DNA from: JAAZBW01 sp035647855
Lineage (GTDB): Bacteria > Actinomycetota > Actinomycetes > Actinomycetales > Actinomycetaceae
Assembly (NCBI GenBank): GCA_035647855.1
Contig: DASRMP010000013.1
Coordinates: forward strand, 5,598-69,597
Length of the DNA stretch: 64,000 nt
Direction of reading: 5' to 3'
A program made the position numbers and the translations under genes. This document shows, piece by piece, positions 1-8,620 of the stretch; positions within the stretch are counted from its first letter, which is position 1; the number at the start of each line of letters is the position of its first letter. Under the pieces are notes generated by a model. The model ran no database searches. It saw nothing but the letters and a program-made list of their open reading frames with translations, and was not told the DNA's origin.

Positions 1-180
1 GGGCATCCTATTGCGGCCGGGAACGTCGAGACCAGCTGGTCCGCCAATCGGAAACGGTCGGCCCGGAATCCGTTGACCGTGGGCGGACCGCGCGCCGAAG
101 GGTTCCAGCGCGTTGTCCCACGGGGCGTACAGTCGGCCGCCGCACTCCCCGGCAGCTATTCTGAGCTGCGAGGAGGGCGG
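1..180. other. Upstream region without a convincing gene; possible autoregulatory promoter
   Basis: I see no reading frame here that looks like a real gene, although the end of an upstream gene could lie in the first bases. Just before the regulator gene there is a -10-like TATTCT at 157-162. It lies inside a short inverted repeat, GCAGCT (152-157) and AGCTGC (164-169). That arrangement would suit autoregulation, but this is inference only. Confidence 0.35.
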
Positions 181-924
181 ATGTCAGCAGAGGTCGTGGA
201 GCACACCGAGCATGAGAAGGGAGTCCGGCGTGGTCCGCGCCCGAGTGCGGAACTGGCGGACCAGGCCGCGAGACTCACGCGCCGGCAGCGGCGCATCCTC
301 GCGGAGCTGCACGAGCACCCCTCCGGCCTCACGGTCAAGGAACTGGCGCAGGCCGCGAACCTGCACTCCAACACGATTCGCGGTCACATCGAGGTGCTCG
401 AACGGCATGGCCTGGTGAACGTCCGCACTCGTCCATGCGCCGGCGTGGGCCGCCCCTCCCGGGTCTACGTCGCACAGACGTCGTCGCCGGGGCTCGCGGC
501 GTCGCACCTCGCGATGCTCCTGCGGGCCGCCGTCGACAGCCTCGATCCGGCGGAGGCTGCGGAGACGGCGCGCGATTGGGGCCGCCGATGGGCGGAGGGC
601 ATGCTCGCTGCGGGAGTGATCCCGGATGGCGGGACGCTCGTCGGGACGGTCACGGCACTGATGGCCGAGATCGGCTTCGCGCCGGTGGTGGACGGCGAGA
701 CGATCCGGCTGTTCCGGTGCCCGCTTCTCTCGCGGGAGGGCACGATCCACCCCGCCATGTGCCAGACCCACCAGGGTGTGGCCGACGTCCTGTCCGATGC
801 TGCGACTGCCGCCGGACTTGAGGCAACGACCGTCATCATTCGACCGTTCGCCCGGAACGATTCCTGCTCGGTGCACTTCTCGCCAGTCGAGGGAACTGGT
901 GGGCGACCGTCGGCGCGAAGCTAA
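181..924 (+). CDS. HTH transcriptional regulator with SufR-like C-terminal cysteines
   Basis: A 247-residue DNA-binding regulator. A winged-helix segment (about residues 33-95) reads as an ArsR/DeoR-type HTH with the recognition stretch LHSNTIRGHIEVLERHGLV. The C-terminal half has spaced cysteines (FRCPLL, AMCQTH, DSCSVHF), resembling the cluster-binding half of SufR-type regulators, so an Fe-S or metal sensor is possible. The ATG at 181 was chosen because AGGAGG lies at 171-176; the frame is open further upstream. It ends convergently with the DUF2249 gene with a 4-bp overlap. Its position beside the nitrite reductase genes suggests it controls them. Function is inferred from context and motifs. 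Confidence 0.7.
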   Translation: MSAEVVEHTEHEKGVRRGPRPSAELADQAARLTRRQRRILAELHEHPSGLTVKELAQAANLHSNTIRGHIEVLERHGLVNVRTRPCAGVGRPSRVYVAQTSSPGLAASHLAMLLRAAVDSLDPAEAAETARDWGRRWAEGMLAAGVIPDGGTLVGTVTALMAEIGFAPVVDGETIRLFRCPLLSREGTIHPAMCQTHQGVADVLSDAATAAGLEATTVIIRPFARNDSCSVHFSPVEGTGGRPSARS

Positions 925-1211
925 TTGCGCGCGAGGCGCAGGCGCCACTCCTCCGGGCCCCGCTCGACATACTCCACCGCCACCGCCTCGCCTTCGCGCT
1001 CCGCGAGCTGGCGAAGCAGGGGCTTCGGATCGTGCGACGCCACAAGGATCATGCTCGCGCCCGGTGTGAGCTGCGAGACCGCCCCGAGGATCGCGCCGTG
1101 GCGGATGGCGTGGGGGATCTCGCCCGCGATCAGGACGGGCTCTTCCACATCGTGGTGGTGACCGCAGGCACAGCCGTGTGCGGTGGTGGTGGACAGGAGG
1201 TTCTCATGCAT
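921..1211 (-). CDS. DUF2249 domain protein
   Basis: A 96-residue cytoplasmic protein. The first 25 residues carry a metal-binding-looking HGCACGHHH motif, followed by a DUF2249-type fold (residues about 28-95) with the pattern PHAIRHGAILGAVSQLTPG and a C-terminal WRLRL strand. DUF2249 proteins are common next to nitrite/NO-metabolism and hemerythrin genes, but no enzymatic role is established. It is transcribed divergently from the NnrS-like and nitrite reductase genes and ends convergently against the HTH regulator with a 4-bp overlap (TAG against TAA). Confidence 0.7.
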   Translation of the reverse strand: MHENLLSTTTAHGCACGHHHDVEEPVLIAGEIPHAIRHGAILGAVSQLTPGASMILVASHDPKPLLRQLAEREGEAVAVEYVERGPEEWRLRLARN

Positions 1212-1261
1212 GAGGGGATATTAGTACACTATTTACCGTAGTAAAGAAGAGGTGCGCGTTC
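1212..1261. promoter_or_regulatory. Divergent promoter region with imperfect inverted repeat
   Basis: This 50-bp, locally AT-rich gap separates the DUF2249 gene from the nitrite operon. It contains TTAGTAC (1221-1227) and GTAGTAA (1238-1244), an inverted repeat matching at 6 of 7 positions with a 10-bp spacer. An operator for the neighbouring HTH regulator is the simplest reading; binding is not shown. Confidence 0.45.
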
Positions 1262-2380
1262 ATGGCGGGAGTTCTTCAGCGCGGCGGTTCACGGCTCGTG
1301 ATCATCGCTCTCGGTGGGGTGAGCCTCATCGCGGGGCTCGCGGCCGCGCTCTCGCTCGTGAACCTCCCGATCCTCCCCGACGGCGCCCGTCACCTCCCCG
1401 AGGTCCACGGGCCGCTCATGGTGTTCGGTTTCGTCACGACACTCATCGCGCTGGAGCGCGCCGTCTCCCTCCGCAAGTCCTGGGGCTACGCCGCGCCCGT
1501 GCTCACCGGCATCGGCGGAATCATGTTGCTGACGCCGCTCCCGATCCAGGCAGGACTCGGAGCGCAAACAGCTGGTGTCGCGCTGCTCGTCGTCGTGTAC
1601 AGCAGGCTTTGGAACCGGAGCCCATCCGTTCCCGTGGGCATCGAATGGCTCGGGTCCGTGCTGGGTCTCGGAGCCGCGCTTCTCTGGCTCGGTGGCGTCG
1701 GGACGCCTGCCGTCCTGCCGTGGATCACGGGCTACCTGGTGCTGACGATCGCGGGGGAGCGGCTCGAACTCTCGCACGTCGGAGCGCCGCCGCCCATCGC
1801 CGAGCGGCTCCTTCTCGGGCTGTCCGCGCTCGCCGCGCTCGCGGCAACCGTCTCACTGCTCATGCCGGTGGGCGGCAACGAACTGTTTGCCTTCACCATC
1901 CTCGGCATCTCGGTCTGGCTCTTCCGGTTCGACGCCGCCCGCAACCTCGTGCGCTCAAGCGGCCTGCCGCGGTTCTCGGCCGCGAACATGCTGGCCGCAG
2001 CCGTCTGGCTCGCGATCGCCGGCGCGTTGTGGCTCCTCACGGGCCCGCTCGCCGGCGCCGCCACCTACGACGCCGTCGTGCACTCGATCACGCTCGGCTA
2101 CGTGATGGCGATGATTCTCGGGCACGCGCCGATCATCTTCCCGGCCGTGCTTCGCCGGCCCCTGCCCTACCACCCCGCCTTCTGGATCCCGTCGGTGCTG
2201 CTGCACGGCGGGCTGCTCGTCCGCGTGGCCGCGGATCTGCGTGGTTGGCCCCAGGTCTGGCAGGCCGGGGGTGTGGTGGGCGTCGTCGCCATCCTCACCT
2301 TCGCTCTCGCGGTCGTCATCCGCGCGGCGACGGCGAAGCAACCCGTGGCCCGGCCACGAGAGCCGGCGGGAACTCCATGA
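1262..2380 (+). CDS. NnrS-like polytopic membrane protein
   Basis: A 372-residue integral membrane protein with roughly ten to twelve hydrophobic segments. Histidine-bearing motifs in or beside membrane helices (EVHGPLMVFGFVTTLIALERA near residue 50, HSITLGYVMAMILGHAPII near residue 280) resemble the heme/copper-type NnrS group found with NO and nitrite metabolism genes. A purine-rich stretch at 1245-1252 can serve as a weak ribosome site for the ATG. The stop overlaps the ATG of the nitrite reductase gene (ATGA), so the two are translationally coupled. The NnrS assignment rests on motif resemblance and context, not alignment. Confidence 0.55.
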   Translation: MAGVLQRGGSRLVIIALGGVSLIAGLAAALSLVNLPILPDGARHLPEVHGPLMVFGFVTTLIALERAVSLRKSWGYAAPVLTGIGGIMLLTPLPIQAGLGAQTAGVALLVVVYSRLWNRSPSVPVGIEWLGSVLGLGAALLWLGGVGTPAVLPWITGYLVLTIAGERLELSHVGAPPPIAERLLLGLSALAALAATVSLLMPVGGNELFAFTILGISVWLFRFDAARNLVRSSGLPRFSAANMLAAAVWLAIAGALWLLTGPLAGAATYDAVVHSITLGYVMAMILGHAPIIFPAVLRRPLPYHPAFWIPSVLLHGGLLVRVAADLRGWPQVWQAGGVVGVVAILTFALAVVIRAATAKQPVARPREPAGTP

Positions 2381-5205
2381 CGCCAGAAGTGCCCCGAATC
2401 GAAAACCAAGGACCGGACGCGGCGCCCGCGCCCATGCCGCCCGCATCTGCACCCGGCTCGCGCGCGAGGTGGCACCGGGTCACGGGCGCCGTCGTCCTCC
2501 TATGGCTGCTGGCGGGGGTGCTCGCCGCCATATTCCACCGCGACCTGCCCGCGCCGGCGTGGCTCATGGTGCACGTGACACTCCTCGGCGCCGTCTCGAA
2601 TGCCCTCCTGATCTGGACGCAGCACTTCACGCGGGCGATCGCGCGCACGCGGGTCGTGGCCGGGCGGCGGGAGGAGGCCGTCCGGCTCGTTGCCTTCAAC
2701 GTTGCGGTGCTCGTCGTGATCGCCGGGATCATCAGCGGACGCAACCCTGTCACGCTCGCCGGCGCCATCGGCGTCGCCGGGGTGGCGGCGGCCCATGCGT
2801 GGTCGATCGCGACCACGGTCCGCGGCGCCCTTCCCGGGCGAATCCGCGCGCCCGCGCGCTACTACGCCGCCGCCGCGATCCTGCTCGTGCCCGGCGCAGT
2901 ACTTGGCTGGTCCGTGGTGGACGGTATCGGCGGGCCTGGTATCCGGGAGGCCCTCCTCTCGGCGCATACGGCCGTCAACGTCCTCGGCTGGGTCGGGCTC
3001 CCGATTCTTGGCACGCTTGTCACTCTCTGGCCGACCGTCATACACACCCGAATGTCCGAGTCCGCCGAGTCGCGCGCCCGGCAGATGCTGCCACTCCTGG
3101 TCGCGGCGATCCTTGTCATCGCGCTCGCCGGCTTCGCCGGAGAGGCGTTCGATGGGTCACTCGGCCCGCTGCTCGCGCGTGCCTTCACCGCGCTCGGACT
3201 GCTCGGTTACGTGGCCGCCGCCGCTGCTGTCCTGCAGCCCGCGGCTGCCGTCACCGTTCGCGAGAAGATCGGCGACTTCCCCTCGCTGTCCCTCGCCGCC
3301 GGGACCGCGTGGCTGCTCGGCACCCTGACGTTCGCCGCCGGCTGGATCGCCATCGGCGGGCACTCCTTCTCCGACGCCGTCGGCAGGCTCGTAATCCCGC
3401 TGGTGGGCGGCGGGATCCTGCAGATCCTGCTCGGCGCCCTCGGCTACCTCCTGCCGGTCATGGCGGGCGGTGGCCCGAGCGTGCTCCGCGGCCGTATCGC
3501 GCGCGTCAACCGAGGCGCGCTCTGGCGTGTGGTCGCGGTCAACAGCGCCCTCCTCTTCTACGTTCTCCCGGCCCCGAGTCTCGTCCTCGTCACGACGACG
3601 CTCACCGCCCTCGCCGTCGCCGCCATCAGCGCCGCCCGGATCGCCCATGCCACGTTCGGCACTCCCGCGCCATCGACGCCGAATGCCACATCCCCGCAGC
3701 CCGCTCAGACAGCCGTGCCTGCCGCCGCCGCCCCGCGGCCTGCCGCTGTCAGCCGCGACGAAGCCCCGACGCTCGGCACCCGCTCCGGGGGCCTGGTCGT
3801 GGGAATCGCCGTCGCGGCGCTTGCCGTCGTCGGAGGCGTGGCGCTCGATCCCGCAGCGGCAGGCGTCGTCGGTCCGCTCGGCGGGTCCCGGACCGTTCTC
3901 GCAGGCGGGGTGAACTCGCGGACCGCCGCGCCCACCGGTGAGATCACGCGCGTCGAGGTGCAGGTGGAGGGCATGCGGTTCGTGCCTGCCTCGGTCGAGG
4001 TACCGGCCGGGAACCTGCTCGAGATCACGCTCGCAAACACCGGCGACGACGTCCATGACCTCGTCCTCGCCGACGGCTCCACCACCGGCCGGCTCTCACC
4101 CGGCGAGACCGGAGTGCTGGAGACCGGTCCGATCACCGGCGACATCGATGGCTGGTGCTCGGTCGCGGGGCATCGCCAGATGGGGATGGTATTCGCTGTT
4201 ACGGTCATGGGCGGCGACGGCGTGGCAGACGCGACGGCGGGGACGTCGTCGCCCGGCCAACCGCACGACCACACGAGCGGCGACACGATGGGGTCCGGTG
4301 CCGGCAGCGCCGCAGTCCCTGACCTGCAGGGAATCCCGGGCAGCGGCTGGGAGCCACGCGATCCGGTGCTGCCGCCTCTCACGGAGACTACTGAGCACCA
4401 CGTCACCCTCGAGGTGACGGAGCAGGTGGTGGAGGTGGCGCCGGGAGTGGCGCAATCGCGGTGGACGTTCGGCGGGAGTGCGCCCGGGCCGGTGTTGCGG
4501 GGCAGGATCGGCGATTCGTTCGTGATCACGCTCGTCAACGAGGGCACGATCGGCCACTCGATCGACTTCCACGCGGGCGCACTCGCGCCAGACCAGCCGA
4601 TGCGGACCATCCAGCCGGGCGAGACACTCGTGTACCGGTTCACCGCCACGCGCGCGGGAATCTGGATGTACCACTGCTCGACCATGCCGATGTCGATGCA
4701 CATTGCGCAGGGGATGTACGGCGCCGTCGTGATCGAGCCCGATGGCCTGCCGGACGTGGATCACGAGTTCATCCTGGTGCAGGGGGAATCGTACCTCGGG
4801 CCGGAGGGCGGGGAGTCGGACGCGGCGCGGATCGCCTCGGGCGACCACGACCTCGTGCACTTCAACGGCTACCCGTTCCAGTACGAGCACGCGCCGCTCG
4901 AGGTGGGCGTGGGGGAGCGCGTCCGGATCTGGGTGCTGGACGCGGGCCCGAATGTCGCATCGAGTTTCCACGTGGTGGGCGGCCAGTTCGACACCGTCTG
5001 GATGGAGGGTGATTACCGGCTGCGGCCCGGCGGCGCGGAGGACGGCATCGGCGCGGGCGGCGGCGCCCAGGCACTGGGATTGCTGCCGGCGCAGGGCGGC
5101 TTCGTGGAACTCGAGCTCCCGGAGGCGGGCAACTATCCGTTCGTCTCCCACATCATGTCCGACGCCGAGAAGGGCGCCCACGGGATCCTGCGGGCCGTCG
5201 ATTAG
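2377..5205 (+). CDS. nirK: Membrane-anchored copper nitrite reductase with extra cupredoxin domain
   Basis: A 942-residue fusion. Residues about 35-440 form a polytopic membrane domain, about 520-610 a cupredoxin, and about 660-942 a two-domain NirK/AniA-type nitrite reductase reducing nitrite to NO outside the membrane. The cupredoxin keeps type-1 copper ligands His560, Cys594, His599 and Met604. The reductase keeps HSIDFH (type-1 His727, catalytic Asp730, type-2 His732), YHC (type-2 His766, type-1 Cys767), His775, Met780, second-domain His838 in YEHAP and type-2 His865 in SSFHVVGG. Residue numbers are approximate. The start is the ATG overlapping the upstream stop. The layout suggests the membrane part and added cupredoxin pass electrons to the reductase; that route is inferred. 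Confidence 0.9.
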   Translation: MTPEVPRIENQGPDAAPAPMPPASAPGSRARWHRVTGAVVLLWLLAGVLAAIFHRDLPAPAWLMVHVTLLGAVSNALLIWTQHFTRAIARTRVVAGRREEAVRLVAFNVAVLVVIAGIISGRNPVTLAGAIGVAGVAAAHAWSIATTVRGALPGRIRAPARYYAAAAILLVPGAVLGWSVVDGIGGPGIREALLSAHTAVNVLGWVGLPILGTLVTLWPTVIHTRMSESAESRARQMLPLLVAAILVIALAGFAGEAFDGSLGPLLARAFTALGLLGYVAAAAAVLQPAAAVTVREKIGDFPSLSLAAGTAWLLGTLTFAAGWIAIGGHSFSDAVGRLVIPLVGGGILQILLGALGYLLPVMAGGGPSVLRGRIARVNRGALWRVVAVNSALLFYVLPAPSLVLVTTTLTALAVAAISAARIAHATFGTPAPSTPNATSPQPAQTAVPAAAAPRPAAVSRDEAPTLGTRSGGLVVGIAVAALAVVGGVALDPAAAGVVGPLGGSRTVLAGGVNSRTAAPTGEITRVEVQVEGMRFVPASVEVPAGNLLEITLANTGDDVHDLVLADGSTTGRLSPGETGVLETGPITGDIDGWCSVAGHRQMGMVFAVTVMGGDGVADATAGTSSPGQPHDHTSGDTMGSGAGSAAVPDLQGIPGSGWEPRDPVLPPLTETTEHHVTLEVTEQVVEVAPGVAQSRWTFGGSAPGPVLRGRIGDSFVITLVNEGTIGHSIDFHAGALAPDQPMRTIQPGETLVYRFTATRAGIWMYHCSTMPMSMHIAQGMYGAVVIEPDGLPDVDHEFILVQGESYLGPEGGESDAARIASGDHDLVHFNGYPFQYEHAPLEVGVGERVRIWVLDAGPNVASSFHVVGGQFDTVWMEGDYRLRPGGAEDGIGAGGGAQALGLLPAQGGFVELELPEAGNYPFVSHIMSDAEKGAHGILRAVD

Positions 5206-5279
5206 GGGCGGGGGCGGGGGCAGCCGCGCGCTGCCGGTGATCTCGAGGTTGACCGCGTGGAAGCACTCGTGGGCCAGTC

Positions 5280-6434
5280 TCAAGAGACGCCGAGCCGGCC
5301 TGACAGGACGAGGACAGCGGCGCCTGCAAGAGGCCCGTCCTCGCCGAGGCCCGTCATCCGCATGCGCAGATCACGGCTGATGAAGGGGAGAGTGCGTTCC
5401 CGGATGGTTTCGAGCGCGTTCTCTCGGAGGGTGCCGCCGAGCAGTTCGTCGGGGCCGCAGAGTACTATCTCGGTGAGGTTGAGCGCGCTTACAACCGGCG
5501 CCAGGACGATGCCGAGGCGGTGGCCGACCGCCGCCAGAGCGGCGTCTGCAGCGTCGGGAGGGACTCCGTGTGTTCGCTCACGGAGCGACGGGACGGACAG
5601 GATCGTCTCCAGGCAGCCGTAGCGGCCGCAGGCACAGATGCATGGAGGGCCGAGGGGACTACCTGGGCCGGCGTCGCGTTCGTCGAGGGTCATGACGTGG
5701 CCGATCTCGCCGACGGCGTGCCGCTGTCCGAGCAGGAGGGCGCCGTCGAGAATGATACCGGCGCCCACGCCGCGGCCGATGGTGAGTGCGAGGAGTCCGG
5801 AACCGGTGGCGCCTCCGAACGTGAACTCGCCGAGGGCGGAGACGTTGGCGTCGTTCGCGACCTGTGTCGGGACTCCGAGGGTCTCGGTGAGGATGGTCGC
5901 GAGGGGGAGGTCGAACCAGCCGCGATTGTCCGCCTGAATGATCGTGCCCGAGTCGTCGATCACGCCGGGGGAGCTGATGCCGACGCCGAGGATCGGGTAC
6001 GCGGCGAGGGCGATGAGTTCGCGGCAGAATTCCGCGAGCGCGGCGATGCCGGCTTCGCCCGTGGGCGCCTGCGTCGAGCGGCGGCGTTTCAGGATGGATC
6101 CGTTGAGATCGAGCAGGGCACCGTGCATGTTGCCGTCGTCGAGAAGGTCGACGGCGACCATCTGGTAGGAATCCGTCCGCAGGCCGACAAGGGTGGCGGG
6201 TTTGCCGCCCTTGATCGAAGGCGGCCGTTGCCCGAGTTCCTCGACAAGGCGCTCATCGATGAGGTCCTTGATCAGGTCAGAGACGGTGACACGTGTGAGA
6301 CCGGTCTCTTCCGCGAGATCGGACCGTGATGATGACCCTGCGTGGAAGAGGCGCTGCAGCACCATGGCGCGATTGTGGGCGCGGCCGTGCGCCGGCAACG
6401 CCTTACCTGTTGCCCTGAGGAGACCTTGGCGCAT
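5280..6434 (-). CDS. ROK-family transcriptional regulator
   Basis: A 384-residue sugar-responsive repressor type. An N-terminal MarR-like winged helix (residues about 25-80; SDLAEETGLTRVTVSDLIKDL) precedes a ROK sugar-kinase-like fold. The ROK part shows VGISSPGVID, NDANVSALGE, a GRGVGAGI loop and the zinc-type cluster CICACGRYGCLE. No sugar gene is adjacent, so the ligand is unknown. The ATG at 6434 lies 4 nt from a perfect palindrome that also contains the only AGGAG-like sequence, so transcription start, operator and ribosome site may coincide. Autoregulation is likely. Confidence 0.85.
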   Translation of the reverse strand: MRQGLLRATGKALPAHGRAHNRAMVLQRLFHAGSSSRSDLAEETGLTRVTVSDLIKDLIDERLVEELGQRPPSIKGGKPATLVGLRTDSYQMVAVDLLDDGNMHGALLDLNGSILKRRRSTQAPTGEAGIAALAEFCRELIALAAYPILGVGISSPGVIDDSGTIIQADNRGWFDLPLATILTETLGVPTQVANDANVSALGEFTFGGATGSGLLALTIGRGVGAGIILDGALLLGQRHAVGEIGHVMTLDERDAGPGSPLGPPCICACGRYGCLETILSVPSLRERTHGVPPDAADAALAAVGHRLGIVLAPVVSALNLTEIVLCGPDELLGGTLRENALETIRERTLPFISRDLRMRMTGLGEDGPLAGAAVLVLSGRLGVS

Positions 6435-6438
6435 GCCA

Positions 6439-6457
6439 GTTAGGAAACTCTCCTAAC
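6439..6457. promoter_or_regulatory. ROK operator palindrome
   Basis: GTTAGGA (6439-6445) and TCCTAAC (6451-6457) form a perfect 7-bp inverted repeat with a 5-bp spacer, 4 bp upstream of the ROK start codon. Operators of the TTAGGAAA..TTTCCTAA type are known for actinobacterial ROK regulators, so this is very probably the protein's own operator. Confidence 0.75.
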
Positions 6458-6544
6458 GAACCGGCGTCAAGGTGACTTGCGAGATCGTGACCTCACTTTG
6501 ATGTGGTCCGTGGAACGGCGGATCGGGCACGCGCCCGGGCTCGT

Positions 6545-6592
6545 TAGACTTCGCGATGCCGGGCTCTCGCGTCCGGTGTCCGGACCAGGAGG
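6545..6592 (+). promoter_or_regulatory. hisI promoter -10 and ribosome binding site
   Basis: A -10-like TAGACT lies at 6545-6550 and a perfect AGGAGG at 6587-6592, five bases before TTG 6598. The ribosome site decides the TTG start over the in-frame ATG at 6556. That ATG could still be used on a leaderless transcript, since it is 5 nt past the -10. Confidence 0.5.
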
Positions 6593-6597
6593 AAGCC

Positions 6598-6990
6598 TTG
6601 CAAGCCCAATTCACCCTCGACTTCGCCAAGGGCGACGGCCTGATCACGTGTGTCACGGTCGACGCGACCGACGGCGAGGTGCTCATGGTGGCGTACATGA
6701 ATTCCGAGGCGTTCGACCTCACGCTCGAAACCGGCAAGGTCCATTACTGGTCCCGCTCGCGCAACAAGCTGTGGAAGAAGGGCGAATCATCCGGCAACAT
6801 GCAGGACCTCGTCGAGATGCGCGTGGACTGCGACACCGACGCCGTCGTGCTGCGCGTCCAGCAGTCCGGTCCCGCCTGCCACGAGGGGTACAAGAGCTGC
6901 TTCTTCAGGACGGTCGATGCCGGCGGCGCGCTTGTGGTCGACGCCGAGCAACTCATGACGCCCGAGGAAATGTACGGAGGAAGCAAATGA
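6598..6990 (+). CDS. hisI: Phosphoribosyl-AMP cyclohydrolase
   Basis: A 130-residue HisI enzyme that opens the purine ring of phosphoribosyl-AMP in step three of histidine synthesis. Family signatures are clear: TLETGKVHYWSRSRNKLWKKGESSGN, the metal-binding DCDTD and QQSGPACHEGYKSCFFR with zinc-ligand cysteines. Length matches the monofunctional enzyme. A TTG start is chosen because AGGAGG sits five bases upstream. The stop overlaps the hisG ATG (ATGA), giving a coupled hisI-hisG operon. Confidence 0.93.
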   Translation: MQAQFTLDFAKGDGLITCVTVDATDGEVLMVAYMNSEAFDLTLETGKVHYWSRSRNKLWKKGESSGNMQDLVEMRVDCDTDAVVLRVQQSGPACHEGYKSCFFRTVDAGGALVVDAEQLMTPEEMYGGSK

Positions 6991-7874
6991 CCGCGGCGGC
7001 TCAGGAGAAGAAGGTCCTGACGATCGGGCTCCCCAAGGGCAGCCTGCAGGACGCAACGGTGGCGCTGTTCGCCAAGGCCGGCTTCCACATCTCGATCAGC
7101 AGCCGCGGATACTTCCCGGCGATCGACGACGACGAGATCGAGTGCATGCTCATCCGGCCGCAGGAGGCCTCGCGGTACGTCGAGAAGGGGCTGCTCGATC
7201 TGGCCGTCACCGGGTTCGACTGGATGCTCGGGCGCGATGTGATCGAGGTGGCCGAACTGGAGTACTCCAAGCAGTTGCGGCGCCCGGTGCGGTGGGTGAT
7301 CGCCGTGCCGATGGATTCGCCTATCCGGACCCTTGAGGACCTGCGCGGAAAGCGGATCGCCACCGAGGCGGTCGAGCTGACCGAGAAGTTCCTCCGCGGG
7401 GAGGGCATCGAGGCGGAGGTCGAGTTCAGCTGGGGCGCTACTGAGGTGAAGGCGCCCTACCTGGCGGACGCGATCGTGGACGTCACCGAGACAGGTTCCA
7501 GTCTCAAGGCCAACAACCTGCGGATCGTGCACGAAATCCTCTCGTCCACCACCCGGCTCATCGCGAGCCGCGCGGCGATGGCCGATGATTTCAAGCGCGC
7601 CAAGATCGGCGACGTTGCGATGCTGCTGCAGGCGGCGCTTGAGGCGCAGGGCAAGTCGATGCTCGTCCTGAACGTCCACGCAGACAACCTGATCGCCGTC
7701 GAGGACCTGCTGCCGGCGCTCAAGTCGCCGACCGTCTCGCAGCTGAAGGTGCCCGATTGGTTCGCGGTGAGCACGATCGTCAACGCGAAAGACGTGCGCT
7801 ACCTGATCCCGCGCCTGAAGGATGCCGGCGCCGAGGACATCCTCGAGCTGCCGCTGGCGAAGGTTGTCGAGTAG
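6987..7874 (+). CDS. hisG: ATP phosphoribosyltransferase, long form
   Basis: A 295-residue HisG, which condenses ATP with PRPP in the first, feedback-regulated step of histidine synthesis. The catalytic domain includes GLPKGSLQDAT near the N-terminus, VTGFDWMLGRD and the PRPP-contacting DVTETGSSLKANNL. The last 75 residues form the ACT-like histidine-sensing domain of the long form, so no HisZ partner is needed. Translation is coupled to hisI by a 4-bp overlap. Confidence 0.95.
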   Translation: MTAAAQEKKVLTIGLPKGSLQDATVALFAKAGFHISISSRGYFPAIDDDEIECMLIRPQEASRYVEKGLLDLAVTGFDWMLGRDVIEVAELEYSKQLRRPVRWVIAVPMDSPIRTLEDLRGKRIATEAVELTEKFLRGEGIEAEVEFSWGATEVKAPYLADAIVDVTETGSSLKANNLRIVHEILSSTTRLIASRAAMADDFKRAKIGDVAMLLQAALEAQGKSMLVLNVHADNLIAVEDLLPALKSPTVSQLKVPDWFAVSTIVNAKDVRYLIPRLKDAGAEDILELPLAKVVE

Positions 7875-7886
7875 CCGGCGGAGCAG

Positions 7887-8489
7887 CTAGAAGATCCCGG
7901 ATTCCCCGCGCACGTCGATCACGCCGATAGCGCACATCGACGCGCAGATGTTCACCGGTCCGACCATGGTGAAGCCCCGAGTGCGCAGGTCCTTGGCGAG
8001 GGCCGCAGACTCGGGGATCTGCGCGGGGACGTCCACGCGACCCGGCTCGAGGATTGGCTCGCTCGGCACGTGGGCCCAGAAGAGGCCGGCCAGTCCGCCG
8101 TCGACGTCGTCGGCCTCGCGGAGCGCGAGAGTCGCTTGGGCGTTCTGGATGGTGGCCTCGATCTTCCGGCGGTTGCGGATGATGCGCTCGTCGTCGAGAA
8201 GCCGCTCGACGTCGAGGGGGCCGTACGTGGCGACCACCTCTGGGTCGAAGTCGTCGAAGGCCTCGCGGAACGCGGGGCGTTTCCGGAGGATCGTGGCCCA
8301 GCTCAGGCCTGACTGGAAAACCTCGAGCGAGAGCCGTTCGAAGACGCCCTTCTCGTCGTGGATCTTTCTGCCCCACTCGTTGTCGAAGTAGTCGCGGAGC
8401 ATCTCATCGCCGGCGGCCCAGGCCGGCCGCAATTTGCCGTCGTCGCCCTCGATCAGCTTGAAGACATCGTCTTCGGTGCCGCGTGCCAT
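7887..8489 (-). CDS. tag: DNA-3-methyladenine glycosylase I
   Basis: A 200-residue base-excision repair glycosylase of the Tag family, which removes 3-methyladenine. The family core is visible: DYFDNEWGRKIHDEKGVFERLSLE, FQSGLSWATILRKRPAF, and GPVNICASMCAIGVIDVR. The zinc ligands of E. coli Tag are not evident: the N-terminal RCxW motif and the C-terminal DH..C motif are both missing, so this is probably a zinc-independent subgroup. The ATG was chosen over an in-frame TTG at 8552 because GGGAGGCG lies just upstream. It is convergent with hisG, 12 bp apart. Confidence 0.85.
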   Translation of the reverse strand: MARGTEDDVFKLIEGDDGKLRPAWAAGDEMLRDYFDNEWGRKIHDEKGVFERLSLEVFQSGLSWATILRKRPAFREAFDDFDPEVVATYGPLDVERLLDDERIIRNRRKIEATIQNAQATLALREADDVDGGLAGLFWAHVPSEPILEPGRVDVPAQIPESAALAKDLRTRGFTMVGPVNICASMCAIGVIDVRGESGIF

Positions 8490-8620
8490 TTGCGCCTCCC
8501 GGTGCTTGTTTCCCAACTCGTGTGTGCAGGCTATGCCGTTCGCCGCGACCAATGCAGGTGGGGTGCGAAACCCGTGGAGTCACGTGCGCTTGGCCAACGG
8601 GTGTCGCCGATCAAGGTTTC

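Noticed and set aside
3157..4056. Minus-strand frame of about 300 residues inside nirK
   Set aside because: Low-complexity Gly/Arg/Glu composition, antisense to clear cupredoxin and membrane coding.
6556..6597. ATG 6556 as the hisI start
   Set aside because: A perfect AGGAGG with good spacing marks TTG 6598, and the additional 14 residues do not resemble the family. Leaderless use of the ATG cannot be fully excluded.
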